From Cryphonectria parasitica EP155 (lineage: Eukaryota > Ascomycota > Sordariomycetes > Diaporthales > Cryphonectriaceae), in assembly GCF_011745365.1 (NCBI RefSeq), contig NW_024468910.1:2756068-2820067 (forward strand): DNA of 64,000 bases, in the 5' to 3' direction. The translations under genes were made by a program, and so were the position numbers. The notes under the pieces are model-generated. The model saw only the letters and a program-made list of their open reading frames with translations. It was not told where the DNA came from and ran no database searches. This document shows positions 34,968-47,500 of the stretch, piece by piece; positions within the stretch are counted from its first letter, which is position 1; each line of letters opens with the position of its first letter.

Positions 34968-35711
34968 TCATCCTTGCTGTGCCTCGGGTTTTACCGACGA
35001 TCGCCAAGCAGGAGCACGGAGTTCAGATATCTTTGGACACAAACCCTTCAGTTTCTGAAGCGCAGTGGGATGGCCCTTCTCTGCACACTGAGGTCTGGCC
35101 TCGGGCCGACCAGCTCGGGTCCAATACACATCAGCAGACATCAGGGCCTCCTTCTCCGCCTGGAATCTGAGCGCTGCCCTGGCGTCCGCGACCCCCATCC
35201 ACCTCGCCTCCAGCCCCTCGCCCAGGTCCTGCGTGTTCTCGTGCGGGGCGGCATCGGGATCCGCTAACGTCGCAAGGTAGAAGAAACACATTTTCTGGGC
35301 ATCCGTGTCTGAGCCCGCCCCCGGCTCGGTGTATGTGACCATGCCCACCGGCTCGGTACCGAGGTGGTCGATGACGGTGCTCTTTGGGCCGTCCGGCTGC
35401 TGACTCCGCGGTTGTGTGGCTCGCGTGGGCATGAGGACGGGGACCAGGTTCACGTGATAGCCGGTTTCCTCGTAGGTCTCGCGGATAGCTGCGTCGCGGA
35501 TGTTCTCGCTGATGTTCCTGCGGCCCTTGGGGAGCTGCCAGATATCCTCCTGGTACTTCTTGTTGAGAATGACGAGGACCTCTTGGGTCCTGGGGTGGAA
35601 GGTGACCGTGCCAGCGCTGATGATGAAGTCGACATTGCGATGAAATACCATGTCACTATCGATGCCGCCGAGGTCTAGCTGCCTTCTCGCTGGTGGTTCG
35701 TCCGTGGCCAT
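34968..35711 (-). CDS. Nudix hydrolase
   Basis: A single exon of 247 aa. The Nudix box (Gly-x5-Glu-x7-Arg-Glu-x2-Glu-Glu-x-Gly) is intact at residues 63-85: GRRNISE, then RETYEETGY. The catalytic metal ligands are in the RETYEE part. A preceding VDFIISAGTVTFHP and ILNKKYQEDIWQLPKG fit the usual beta strands. Such enzymes cleave nucleoside diphosphates linked to another group (X), or diphosphoinositol polyphosphates; the substrate cannot be told here. An insertion (about 93-118) with Pro, Gln and Ser interrupts the domain. The C-terminal extension is basic and of low complexity. A 14-G run lies 38 bp upstream of the start. Confidence 0.9.
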   Translation of the reverse strand: MATDEPPARRQLDLGGIDSDMVFHRNVDFIISAGTVTFHPRTQEVLVILNKKYQEDIWQLPKGRRNISENIRDAAIRETYEETGYHVNLVPVLMPTRATQPRSQQPDGPKSTVIDHLGTEPVGMVTYTEPGAGSDTDAQKMCFFYLATLADPDAAPHENTQDLGEGLEARWMGVADARAALRFQAEKEALMSADVYWTRAGRPEARPQCAEKGHPTALQKLKGLCPKISELRAPAWRSSVKPEAQQG

Positions 35712-37841
35712 ATTTCTTTTCCCCCTTCCTTCCTTGGTTGCCTTTTTTGGGGGGGGGGGGGGCGCGGGGAGAGGGGCAGAATGTGTCTCCCTTGAGGGTG
35801 TGGGTGAAGGGTACCCCGATACTGCAGGGCGGGGATGCCTGTTGCCTCTGTTGGTTATATACTATTGTCGTGCAGTGGAGTGATGAGGGGAGAGGGGGTG
35901 AGCGTCTCTAGTATATTGCAGTGAGACCTCCTGACGCACGAAATGCAACAAGAAAGTGCTTTTTCTTTCGAACCGAGAGCGGCTACCAAGGGGGGGCTCG
36001 AGGAACATGGCCCATGCTCGAAAGTACGAAGAAAGGAGCAGAGCAGAACAAAAGAAACGGTGTGTCCAGGTTCATCCGGCCGTCCTTTAAATGCCTGTTT
36101 CCGTGGCTGCCCCAGCTCAGCCGCTTCGGTCCTGCTGCAGTACCTCCTGCTGCTGTTGCTGCTGCTGCTGCTGTAACCTGCAACCTGCTTGTGCCAGCCC
36201 AGCCAGCCAATATTCGACCAAAAAGTATTCCCATTCATGCCTCTTTGTCGGGTGTCGCTTGCGCGATTCCGCCTGTCGCATCCCTCAATCGAGGTGCAAT
36301 AATCAACATGTCATATAACGCGTCAGACCTGCTCAGGACCGGTGAAGGTTTCGCCAGGTCGCTGACCAAAAGCCATGGCTCGGATCCGGCGCCTGAGTAC
36401 TTCCCACCGGTCGATCCACCTTTATATTTAAACTCTTTTTTGGAGGGGAGGGGGAGAAGGGGCGAAGGGGGCATCGAGCCGAGTGAGTGGCAATGAACAC
36501 ACGAAAGCCAGCGCCCCTTTCTGTTTCTTTTTCTTCCTTCATCTCTCTCTTTCTTTTTGCCTTTCCCTTTTCCACACTTAGCCGTTCGAGACATGGTTTA
36601 AACCAGGGGGGGCTGGCACCAAATATAGGAGAAAGACATGCGTTTGCGGTGGAACCTCCCAATGTATCCTACCCTTTTTCTGTAGCATGCTGCGGGCGGG
36701 CGGGCGCCTCTGCGCTCCGCTACATTGGTCGTCCTTGGTCAGATGCATGGAGTGAGGGGGATGGCGGCCTATCAGGGCCGCTGGCCTGCACTCCGGGGAC
36801 GTCCATTCAGCTCCGATATGGGAGGATCCAAACCAGGGAGAGACCTGCCGCTGAGCTACGTGTGACTTAGAACGACCAGTTTTGGGGGAAGGGGGGTAAA
36901 CCACCAAATGAACCGGGGACGGCACTGCATCGCTCGCTTGGGGGCTGCAGCTTGCAGGGAGCAGATGCCGGAGCAGAACCCCCGCAATACCCATAAAGGC
37001 AGGACCAGCATCCTCTTCTTTTCCCCTGCTTACTTCTTTTTTCGAGCTGACCGGATCGGCACCGTCACACCTCGCAGAGATGTTCGACCGCTGAACCCTT
37101 ATTAACTTGCATCTGGGAGATGCTAACAAGGTGAGGTCTGGGATATAATGAGACATGCTCTCAGTTGTTGGACCAAAATCCTCCTTGCTGACAATGTAGA
37201 AACCAAAAGAGGAAAACCGAAAGATTTCGCACGAGAGGAAAAAACAAGACAAGAAAGAAAAAAAAAAGGAGAAGAAAAGATGTCAGGCAGGAGGAAAGAG
37301 AGGGGGGGGGGGATGTCATCATGCAAGGCGCATGTAGCAAAGTTTGAGATAAAAAAAGAAAGAAAGAAAGGAAACAAACAAACAAACAAACCAAAATGGG
37401 CACTCTTGCTGGTGATGTGTGTAAGAGATGAAGCGACTCGAGACCATGGTGGCTGCACCTGCGCAAACAGTAAATAGGTCACTATTTATATCAGTTGCTC
37501 TTTGGTATGTAACCAATCTTTCAACAGTGAGTCGTCCAATGCGCTGTTTATCCAACGACATCTGAGGAGCCATCACAGGCGAGTAATTAGTACACACAGT
37601 ACTAGATCTAGCTACTTTATCCTACCAGACTGGCTGGCTGAGAAGTACCATCCCTGCCTTGCCTGGCTGGTCTGGGTACGTGCTGAGCAAGTACCTAGGT
37701 ATCTATGTGCCCCGCTTAAATTTTGTCACCCACTTTGGGGCTGCCCCTCCACATGAACGTCAAGATGGCCCTTTTGAGTCACCATCACACTGCTGCCAAT
37801 TCTCAACCTCTCCTATCAACAAACCACACGCAGCAGTCAAG
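35712..37841. other. 2.1-kb spacer, no supported gene
   Basis: Lies between the divergent Nudix and tyrosyl-tRNA synthetase starts. It holds a poly-G run (35749-35762), a (CTG/TGC)n tract near 36149-36174, a hairpin GCGGCC/GGCCGC near 36763-36780, and a tRNA-like fragment on the minus strand near 36800-36865. A compound AAAG/AAAC microsatellite lies at about 37352-37390. Overlapping ORFs on both strands are compositionally biased and not called. Confidence 0.55.
37352..37390 (+). repeat. Compound microsatellite (AAAG)n-(AAAC)n
   Basis: About four AAAG units are followed directly by about five AAAC units. The sequence is noncoding and lies upstream of the tyrosyl-tRNA synthetase gene. Confidence 0.85.
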
Positions 37842-39131
37842 ATGGCTTCGATGTCGGCTGACGAGAGAATTGCCCTCATCAAGGAGAATCTCGCTGAGAC
37901 TCTCGACTTTGAGATTATCGAGAAGATCATCAAGGATGGAAACGACCCCAAGGTCTACTGGGGAACGTATGTTGCTGGGGATTCTATTACCCCTTCGTGC
38001 CGGAAGATGTCTTGAGACACCCAGATGCTAACTTCATTTTCTCCCGATACCTACTATAGAGCGACGACCGGACGGCCTCACTGCGGATACTTCGTCCCTG
38101 CCATCAAGCTCGCCCAGCTGCTTCGGTCCGGCTGTGAGCTCACCATCCTCCTCGCCGATATCCATGGATTCCTCGACAACCTGAAAGCTCCTATCGAGCT
38201 GGTTGAGCACCGTGCCAACTACTACAAGCGCGTTATCACTGCCATGCTCCATGCAACGTGCGGCGAGGACGACGTCAAGAAGCTAAAGTTCGTTTACGGC
38301 AGCTCTTACCAGAAGAGCGCCGACTACTGCATGGACCTATACAAGTTGGCTGCGGTTGTATCCGAGCATGACGCCAAAAAGGCCGGCGCCGAGGTTGTCA
38401 AGCAAACCGCCAACGCCCCGCTATCCGGTCTCCTCTACCCTCTCCTCCAGGTCCTGGACGAGCAGTACCTGGACGTCGACGTCCAATTTGGTGGTGTCGA
38501 CCAGCGCAAGCTGTTCACCGCCGCCAAGGAGTGGCTGCCCAAGCTGGGCTACCGCCAGCGCGCACACATCATGAATGCCATGGTACCTGGGCTCCAGGGC
38601 GGCAAGATGTCCGCAAGCGACCCCAACTCCAAGATCGACCTGCTCGACGAGGCCGACACGGTGGTCAAGAAGATCAAGAAGGCTGAGTGCGTGCCCAAGG
38701 TGCCCGAGGGCAACGGCGTGCTGGCCTTTGTTGAGTTCGTGCTGCTGCCCGCCGCGCGCCTCAAGGGCCAGAAGGGCTTCGTAGTCGACCGGACTAGGGA
38801 TGAGCTGCCGGAGCTAGTCTACACGGACGTGGAGAAGATGCACGAAGACTACCGCAACGATGTCCTCACCCCGCAAATTCTCAAGCCTGCAGTGTCCAAG
38901 GCACTCAACGAGCTGATGGCGCCCGTAAGAGAGGAATTCAGCAAGGACGCGAGCTGGCAGGAGTTAGTCGAGAAGGCCTACCCGCCAGAGGTTAAGTTTG
39001 TCAAGGAGAAGAAGAAGAAGGACCGCGGCACTATGTTCCCCGGCTCTAAGAAGGACGGAGGAAAGGCGCCGGCCGATGGAGCGGTCACGTCGCAGACGGA
39101 GGACCTGCCTGTTCGTACTACGAAGGAGTAG
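37842..39131 (+). CDS. TYS1: Tyrosyl-tRNA synthetase, cytosolic
   Basis: Exons 37842-37966 and 38060-39131 give 398 aa, close to the yeast enzyme. The class I signature appears as Pro-His-Cys-Gly at 48-51 (the HIGH equivalent; GRPHCGYFVPAIKLA). The KMSKS loop appears as Lys-Met-Ser-Ala-Ser at 224-228. Family blocks LLADIHGFLDN, YGSSYQKSADYCMDLYKLA, LLYPLLQVLDEQYLDVDVQFGGVDQRK and RAHIMNAMVPGL are present. The last two contact tyrosine and the ATP ribose. The basic Lys-rich tail (KEKKKKDRGTMFPGSKKDG) is typical of eukaryotic cytosolic forms. The enzyme charges tRNA-Tyr for cytosolic translation. Confidence 0.97.
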
Positions 39132-41541
39132 GCCCTCGTCCTCTCAAGGTGTTCAAGGAGTTTCACACTGTTCAATGCCGCCAGCCTAGAGAAGAAAGAG
39201 AAAGAAGAAGAAAAAAGAAGGAAGTAGACGATAGATACCCTGACAACTAACTACCCTTGGCTTTTCTGTGGGTGCTTTTTGTGGGATGGTCACACAACAT
39301 GATATGACCAGTGTTCTCCTCGCAGGTACCTGATTTTGGCCTGGGATGTTCTTCTCATGGAGGCTGATGTTGTGTGAGCGCTGCAGAAGGGCATCTAGGT
39401 TCTCGAGTCCTGCTACATACAAGAAAACGAGCCAATTGACCCTGCACTTACAAAGGTAGATATGTCCTAATTCCTGTTATCGCAAATACTATGTATCTTC
39501 AATCGGGGACGAAGGGTTTTGCCTCCCCCCCCCCCCCCAACAACAAACCCTTTCTTTTTTTCTTCTTATCTTTCTCCTCGGTCTTTCATTCTTCACCTTG
39601 GTTGCAGGTCGTTGCTGAAGATTGGATGGATAGACCAGCACGCTTCAACATATAGTACAAGTTTTCACTGAGACCTCGGGATCCTATCTTAGTGTCAACC
39701 GTTAGTACGACCAACCTGGCTACAACAGTAGCACCGCAAGTAATTTATAAGCTTGACGCGTGTTCCAAGGTTGGTATAGCTCGGGAATAGTAGCGCGACA
39801 GCAGCTTCCCTCTTAGCCCCGTTTGTTGTTTTTCCTCTAAGGGATACTGATTGAACCTCATGCCGTCTGCTGGTGGGCGTTTCTCATCGCCATCGCCCTC
39901 CCCCATCTCATGGTTATTTGTCCTCGCAAGTTGTGACTGGAAAAGTGGGTTCATCCTGCAGGCTTTGTGAGAAACAAGAGTCGAGCACGGGTGTCGACAG
40001 GCCCAGAGGATCCAGCCCAGGATCCCGGGACCGCCTGCAGTTGAGGTATGCAGGCACTTACCAAGTACAGACCAGCGACAAATGTATGAAGATCTACCTC
40101 CTACTGGCACCCTACGGCAGCAACAGCATTGTGTGATTGAGATTACACATGTGGCATGGGATTGGGTGGGAGGGGCGCAAGATGTGCCGAGCCAATGCAA
40201 GGTGCCTTGACCCCTGCAGTGACAGGCGTGTTCAGCAGCCATTCCTCAGAAGTACACTGCCAACGACCAACTCCTACAGGCCACTCACTCACTGCCAGCG
40301 AGCCAAGGCTGGGCTGGGAGCTGGATGAGCTCCATCGTCATATCATCATCCTCATGGTACGCGATTTTTTTTTTCCTTCTCTAATTCTTTGTACTGGCAT
40401 CTCCCATCACCTGGTTTCCCCCTCCCCGTTCCATTCCTTCGCCCTGCCCTTCAGTCACGTCTCATCGATCTCGAATCCGATCCTATGGTCGCACGCCCAC
40501 GATTTCTCCACCACAGGACCAGGCCACCGCTAGACTCCGCGCTGCAATCTCCCGTCTTCCACCAAGGTGGACTCGACATCGATTGTTGGACGTGTTTGGA
40601 CCCTGAAGCTTGCCTCGACCCAGACTCGACGGACACACACACACAGAGAGAGAGAGAGACTCAAGCACGAGCCCTCCAAGCAAACAACCGAGGCGAGGCA
40701 ACGCGTGCACGAACCAGGCGACCCGGCCTGATGGTAGTGAGGAGACGAGCTCGGTCCTCATACGGATTCTTCCCTCTCACCTCCCATGTCCACCTACATT
40801 TTGTCGTCTCTCTTTTCTTGACCCGACCAACAACATCTCATCGACAGTCTGCAGATGCTGCCACCGCCGCTCCCAGTGCTGTCTTCTTCTTGTTCTTCTT
40901 CTTTTCCCTCTTCCTGCCCTCCTCTTCGATGATTGTGCCTATTTATTTCATCTGATCCCCACTCTTCATTCTTCATTTCATTTCTTTAATTTTGGCACTG
41001 CCGGGAGGTACCTGTCAGGCTGTAGCCCGTACCTGTCCTGCCGTCAGCCCCAATAGCATACTGGCACCAGCACATCCTTGACCGACAGACGAGATCGTTC
41101 ATAGTCCCAGCTTGGCCCTGGTCTCCCCCCCCCCTTCCCCCGGATCCTAATAACGCGACGCGATTATCCCGGCCTGCCAGCCCAATATTTCTCCACTCCC
41201 TCTCTTCTTTTTCTCTTTTCAAAAAAAAAAAAAAAGGGGGGGGACTCCCGACCTGCTGACTGCCAGAGAAGTTGGGTATTCGTCGACGACGCGATAGGAT
41301 AGGTATTGAGAATCAGCTGCAGACGACCTGTCCATCGTCTGTGCTGACCTCAGAGTGGTAAGCCTCCCTCATCCCCCTCTCAACATTCCATCCCCTGCCA
41401 ACAGGCGCATCCAATTTGGGCCCCCACTCTACCAGGTCCGCAGGCTGTCAGGCGTAAGAGGGAGAAAGAGACAGATGTGAGAGAAGAGAAGAAAGAGGAA
41501 CAAGCTCATCTGACGCGCGAGTATCTTGCCATCTTGTCTAG
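39132..41541. other. 2.4-kb spacer including the leader of the coiled-coil gene
   Basis: The right half (about 40350-41541) is rich in CT tracts, as in fungal promoters and leaders, and must contain the 5' exon(s) of the next gene. Poly-C 39525-39538, an A15G8 run near 41221-41243, CA/GA repeats near 40633-40659. Possible splice sites: donor GTAAGC at 41358 and acceptor at 41539-41541. No other gene supported. Confidence 0.5.
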
Positions 41542-44500
41542 GTTCCCGCAAAGACGTCTTCGCAAGAGTCGTCGTCACCACTTCCTCCTCGTGCTCCCGC
41601 ACAGGACGGTCTGGCCAGTCAATCACCACCAAAGTCCCCAGCTCTCTCGACCGCGTCCACTGCCGACGGCGAGGCGTCCTCTCCTTACATTCCGCACCTC
41701 GCGGCCCCGCCGCTGCCCAAGCGCGCTTTGGAGCTGCTGCGGACGCCGCCTCCTCGCGACGACGACAAGGGCGACGATAGTCAGTACGTCACCGCAAGCT
41801 GGGGCAGCCCGTACCCCAGGTCAGAAGAGGCCGGTCTCCAAGCACAGAGCCCCGGCAGCGAGGCGTCCGACGACCCGCCAATCCACCGCCTGGCGCTCGA
41901 CACTCCTTTCCTGCGCCCCGCTCCGCTTCTGGCTGCCACGTCCGCGGAGCAGCACCCGGCGTCTCTGGCCGCTATCCTCGTGAACCGCGCCAGGAGGCCT
42001 GATCTCGCGCGCGGGCTCACGGAAGACTGGATTCGCCAACATACGGCTGCTGACGAGCACGTCGAACCTCGCCATTGGCTGAGCGACGGCTCGGACAGTG
42101 AGCACTCTTCGCTGAGCGGCTCACCACCTCAAGAGGGGGCCGCGTGGCTCGAAGACAAGGACCTGATCACGCCCAAGGCCCATCCCGCCCGCGTTGCCTC
42201 GTCTCAGCCGCCGTCGGGTCAACAACATCCAAGAGCGCGATCGAGTACCGAGACTCTGAAGCAGAGCACCGTGGATCAGCTACGAGAACAACAACAGCCG
42301 CGTCGTGAAAATATGGCCGCCTCCAGCACGGACGGCCCTGAGCCCGACAACACGGGGGACCTGATCATGCTGTCAGGCACCCCTAACCTCCGACCGACAA
42401 CACCAATCGGCACAATGGATAGCGGCAAGTCGCCGTTCGCTGACGCGCAGTCGAAAGAGATGAAAGCACCAGTGACACCGACAAGGGCCGAGACCAAGAA
42501 GGAGTCCGCGCCAACGCCTCGGATTAAGAAGCGAGTTCCATGGCGTGGTAAGAACATCATGGTCCTACTTCCCAGGGATGAGGGCCGGGGCAAACCTGGG
42601 AACCGACCCGTTCCCCTCAAGGAACACGAGGCGCGGAACATGTTTAGAGAATGGGAGCAGTTGGGGTATGACATTCGCGGGTTTGACCTGAATGAGCCTG
42701 AGGGAAATCCTGCGCTGCCTATCGAGCACTATTCCAGGAGTAGGGACGAATGGCCCGACGTTGAAGACACCAGGAGGGAGTGGGCAGAGCGTGTCTTCAA
42801 GGTCACGCTGCCTGACATTGGGGGTGAGTTTCTTAAGTGATATCCTCCTTTCCCGGGTAGCTTACTAACAGATAAACCTCACAGCGTGGAAGAGGTACGT
42901 CGATGAGCTGAACGAGGCTAAGCTTAGAGCTCTTGGTGTTTCGTTTGCCGACGAGGAACCGCCGCCGCCGCCACCGCCTGCGTCCATCTCGCCCGGGCCA
43001 CATACGCTCAGCCGACGAGCCACCGTCACGCAGTATCCCCCGCTGCCTTTCTCGCCGCCGATCCCGCCGTCCTCGGCATCGAGTCAAGGGCTGCAGCAAT
43101 TCCCTTTCCCTGGCCAGCCGCCGACCTCTGGAGGCGTGAATGCTGTTGGGTCTCAAGGCCAGTTTAGCGGAAATTTCACCTCGCCGCACGCAGCCGCGAT
43201 GTCTCCGAACCAACCACCCTTCGGCTTCATGCCTCCTCAGCCGCAGCCATCACCAAGAGACATGTTGCTTTCGCAGCAAAGCATGCACCGTGCCTCCCCG
43301 TCTCTGTCAACTTCTCCTTTCGCACCGGGTGGCTTCCAACCCCCGATTCCTCATCAGCGCCACCAGTCACTCCAATTCCCTCAGCTGCCACATCAGCAGT
43401 TTATGCCTCCTAGATCGACTCCTCATCTGCAGGAGTTGCGTGAAGAAGATGAGGAGGAGCACGCTAAGAGCCCATCAAAGACACCCGAGCCAGGCCAATC
43501 CCTCGTCCGTCACAATGCAAGCGACAGCCTCCAGAGGGAAATTGACGAGGCCGAATATCACCTGGAAGAGCAGTTCCGATCACAGCTTGAGCATGATCAA
43601 GACTATAGCCCGCACAGAGAGGATGATAGGATGCAGGCCGCGCCCGTCCCATCAGTGCAGGAACCGGCTCTGCAATATGTGCCACAGGCGCCGCACTTCG
43701 AGAACTCCGTCAACGACAATCTTGTCCTGCATCATCCGCGTCCTCATAGCAGAGGCCACTCGCTGTCCCAGAAGTTTTTTGGCGAGGAGGATGTCAATAC
43801 CAGCTCCGGTGCTGCGGCTCTAGGCCGCCTGAATACGATTCAGGATGATAAAGCCGGTGAAGAGCTCGAGACAAACCCAAGCAACCTCGGGACGCCGGTT
43901 CATGAGAAGTTCCCCAATCTGGCCCACGACAGGACGTTCAGCAATCCTTGGCAGGATGTTCAATCGATTTCTCGCCGGCCCAGTCTCGACAGCAAGCCTT
44001 CCCAGTCTTCTAAACTAAATGTTGCAGCGCCCGAGTTCAAGTTCAACCCAACGAGCTCGTTCCAGCCTGGACAGTTCAACTTCGGAAGTAACACTTTCCA
44101 GCCCGCTGTTTTCCAGAGCGGGTTCGTACCGAGGGCTCCAGAATCAGTCCAGTCGAGCCAGTTCAGCCCCCCAGCGGCGCCGTCAACCAAGATCAACGCC
44201 AGGGCTCCGGCCTTCTCTCCTGGGTCGAGTGACTTCAGCTTCTCCGCCGCTGGGGCGCCCACATTCAGGCCAGATGCCCCTTCTTTCACTCCGATGCAAT
44301 CGTTCAATGGCTCTGTGACATCACCCGTACTCTCTGGCAGTGACAGCGGCATGATGCCAATGTCGATCTTCGGCAACATCGACCTCAATAAGCCGGAGAT
44401 TGTAAAGCCCGTGAAGCAGTCCAAGGCTATCCCTATATTGCGGCCGTCTAGCCACTCATCGAATCAGGCAGAGCAGCAACCAACGATGACTGAGGATGAG

Positions 44501-47500
44501 AACGGCCGTCTCGTGGATGAGTCGAGAATCAAGAGATTCAGAAGCGCAAGCGCCGATGGAGACGAGGACATTCAATTTGCAGAGCCGACAGAGCATGTTG
44601 TGTCTATTGAGGATGAGCCAGACAACGGCCCCGGAGACAAAACCGCCGATGAAGACCACCCCGGCCCTGAGACGGCCATGTCATCGACAATTATTTCCGA
44701 ATCTACGGATGCCAAGGATACAACCAGCTTGTCCGAGATGTCTGCGGCCGACCAGAACATCATAAGCTGGGCTCCAGCTGAGCTGAGATCGGAAGCTGAG
44801 ATCTCGGATTTCAACGCTGCGAGACCTTTCGGCGAGGACATCTTCACACCAAGTCACAAGAAGAGTCTTTCCGCAACAGCAAGACCATTTGTCCCCGGCA
44901 TGTCTTTTGCTGAAGGTGACGGCGAGAAGGAGGACACGCCCGTTCCGGAACACTTTGATGAGTCGCCATTGGCGCCTGTCGAGCAGACTGGCGTCAGTCC
45001 AGTCGACGAAGAGGTCTCCGAGGACGTTCCTCAAAAGTCTATCGAGGTTGAAGAGTCGCTCGTCATCAGCCAAGACGTCGGAGGAGACGCCACTTTTGAT
45101 CAGGATAGATTCTCGCCCTCGCCCTCCCCTATCAACATGGGCCTCAACGCAAGCAGATTCGCTGCCAGTGTCTCACCAGCCAAGGGTCTGGCCGCCTCGA
45201 AGTACGCCAGGTCGCCATCTGCAGTCTCGGAGGCTGAGACACAGGAGCTACGAGAGGCTCTAGTCTCCTCTGTCACTGCTGAAGATCTCGAGGACACCCA
45301 GGGAACGGCTTCTGGACCTATCAGTTCGCCAGCCATCCAGTTCGAAGAGGATCAGGAACTCCATGAACCAACCTTTGAAGAAATCGACGAGGTCATGCGG
45401 CACATCAACGAGGATCCGGCCATGGGTGTCAAGAAGACCGTCGAGTCGCCTCTTTGGCAGCCAAGTCCAGCGCGGCCTATCATGATACCTGGCGCTGTCT
45501 CTAGTAACGGGTCTCCTAAGCATATCCACCCGCATCTGCGAGACAACGCGCCAAGCCCCAGCCCCAGGCATTACCATCTTCCACTCAAGGCGACGGTGCC
45601 CCTACACTCTACAGAATTGGAAGACCCATTTGTCGATCCCCCAATGAGCGCCCAACTATCTCGACTTGGAACGAGCGAGAGCCAGGCTGCCAGTGATGAC
45701 TGGGAACGGGCGTTTAGTGACGAGGAGCAAAACAAACTGGATTCCAGGGCCACATTCTTCGATGGCCGGGTTAATGACCTAGTCGATGGCGTCTTGGAAG
45801 CTCGTCTGGGCCCTCTGGAGAAGACACTGGGTGGTATTCAGCTTGCTTTGGCTTCGTTCTCTGATCGTACGCCACCAGCTCGTCGTGAGCGTCGTAGTCT
45901 GTCTGCTGAGATCATTCAGGAAAGCGATGCTGACGATGAAGACGATGAACCTATCCCACGTCGCTCCATGAGCCCCCGGAAGGATAGGCGGATGGATCAG
46001 ATCAGGGCTGCCGTCATGGAAGCTGTTGCAACTCAGCAGCAGCAGCAGCGAGATAATGCCCCCTTGCCCCCACTACCACCAGCACCTGCTGGGTTGGATG
46101 AGGCCTCTAGTCAGACCATGTCGTCTATCTTGAAGGCGATGGAGGAAATGAGAGAGCAATTCAGCGAGTCCCTTCACCTGGACTTCCGAGCTGAGGATCT
46201 ACGGACGGTTGTTGAAGAGGCCGTTGAGAGCCGATTACCTCCCCCACCACCGCCTGCACCGGTAGTCGAAGCTGAAGACGAGCGGGATGTGCTAGCCGAG
46301 AAGATGAACGAGTTGTCGGCTCGCTGTGCTGATCTTGAAGAGCGTCTACACCTTGAGGAGGCTAAGACCTCTGCTGAGATTGCCTCCAGGAGGGCTGTCG
46401 AAGACCGAGCCGCTGAGGTCGAGAGACAGCTGCACATGGCGGAGACCCGAATCGAGGTGGAGATCATCAACCGCAGCGCCTTTGACCAGCGTGTTGCTGA
46501 CCTCGAGGACAAGCTGCACCACCAGGAGGAATTGGTCGAGGGCGAGGTCAAGCTCAGGCGGGCAGCTGAGGACAGGCTTGCCGAGGTGCAACGTCTCCTC
46601 CGCATCTCTTCTGAGGAAGAAGTACGTCTACGCGAGGCGCTCGAGGAGAAGGACGAAAGAGTGAAGATCCTAGATGCCAACAACAGCAAGAACCAGATGC
46701 GCCTGGCTCTGCTCGAAGCATCCCTGGAGAACGCCCAGAAGGACAGAAGCGACCTGGAGGCTCGTGTGGAGATTGCCGAAATTGATGCCCGCGACCTCCG
46801 CCAGGAAGCGACCCGCTGGAGGACGGAAGCGGAGCGAGCCATTGAACTGTCTGAACGCCAGGGCGATGATCTTCACCACGCCCTGGAAGAGAAGAAGCAG
46901 CTTCATGTGCTCGTCGACACACTCGGTACTCAGCTGAACGAGAACGAGAGAGTGCGTGAGAGTTGGCGGGCCAAGTTCCTGTCCTTGCAACAGGACATGG
47001 AACGCGCCACCTTCGAGATTGCCGAGGAAAACGCGCGTCGCGTCAAGAGGGAGCATGCTATGCTGGCTCGACAAGAAGTACTCGACGCTAGGCTGCAGGC
47101 AGAGTCGCGTACTCGTGAGCGCCTGGAGACTGAGCTCGAGAGACTCGAGGCTGGTGAACGCCAAGGCATGAAGGCTGTCAACGAGGCCAAGAGGCTGGAT
47201 GTCCTGCTTGGAGAGATGAGGACGGAGAACCATAAGCTTCAGCAGACCACCATGCGCTACCAGGCCGAGTTCTCTGAGGCTCGGGAATCTGCGGCACGTG
47301 AAATCCAACGTTCTCGAGACACCATGCAAAGCCAGCTTGAGCAGGCGAATAACCAGGTCAACATAGTCCGCGAGGAGCTCGAGGACCAGATCTCGACGTT
47401 GCAGGCCCAGCTTGACCAAGCCAAGCTCGATGCCGACACCGTGCGGTCGCAATACGATATGCTCGCGGAGGGTGCTAGCCAGCATCGCAAGGGCGACGTC

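Noticed and set aside
35921..36496. 191-codon plus-strand frame between the Nudix and TyrRS genes
   Set aside because: Composition follows CTG repeats and purine tracts, and other frames are equally open. No recognisable motif.
36800..36868. tRNA-like fragment on the minus strand (GTAGCTCAGCGGCAGG followed by GGTTTGGATCC)
   Set aside because: The D-arm/box-A match is good and box B is close, but they are only about 13 bases apart. There is no anticodon arm or acceptor pairing, so it is not a functional tRNA; at most a decayed remnant.
40389..41056. Overlapping plus-strand frames of 148-188 codons
   Set aside because: They lie in CT-rich promoter or leader sequence of the scaffold gene, with biased composition and no motif.
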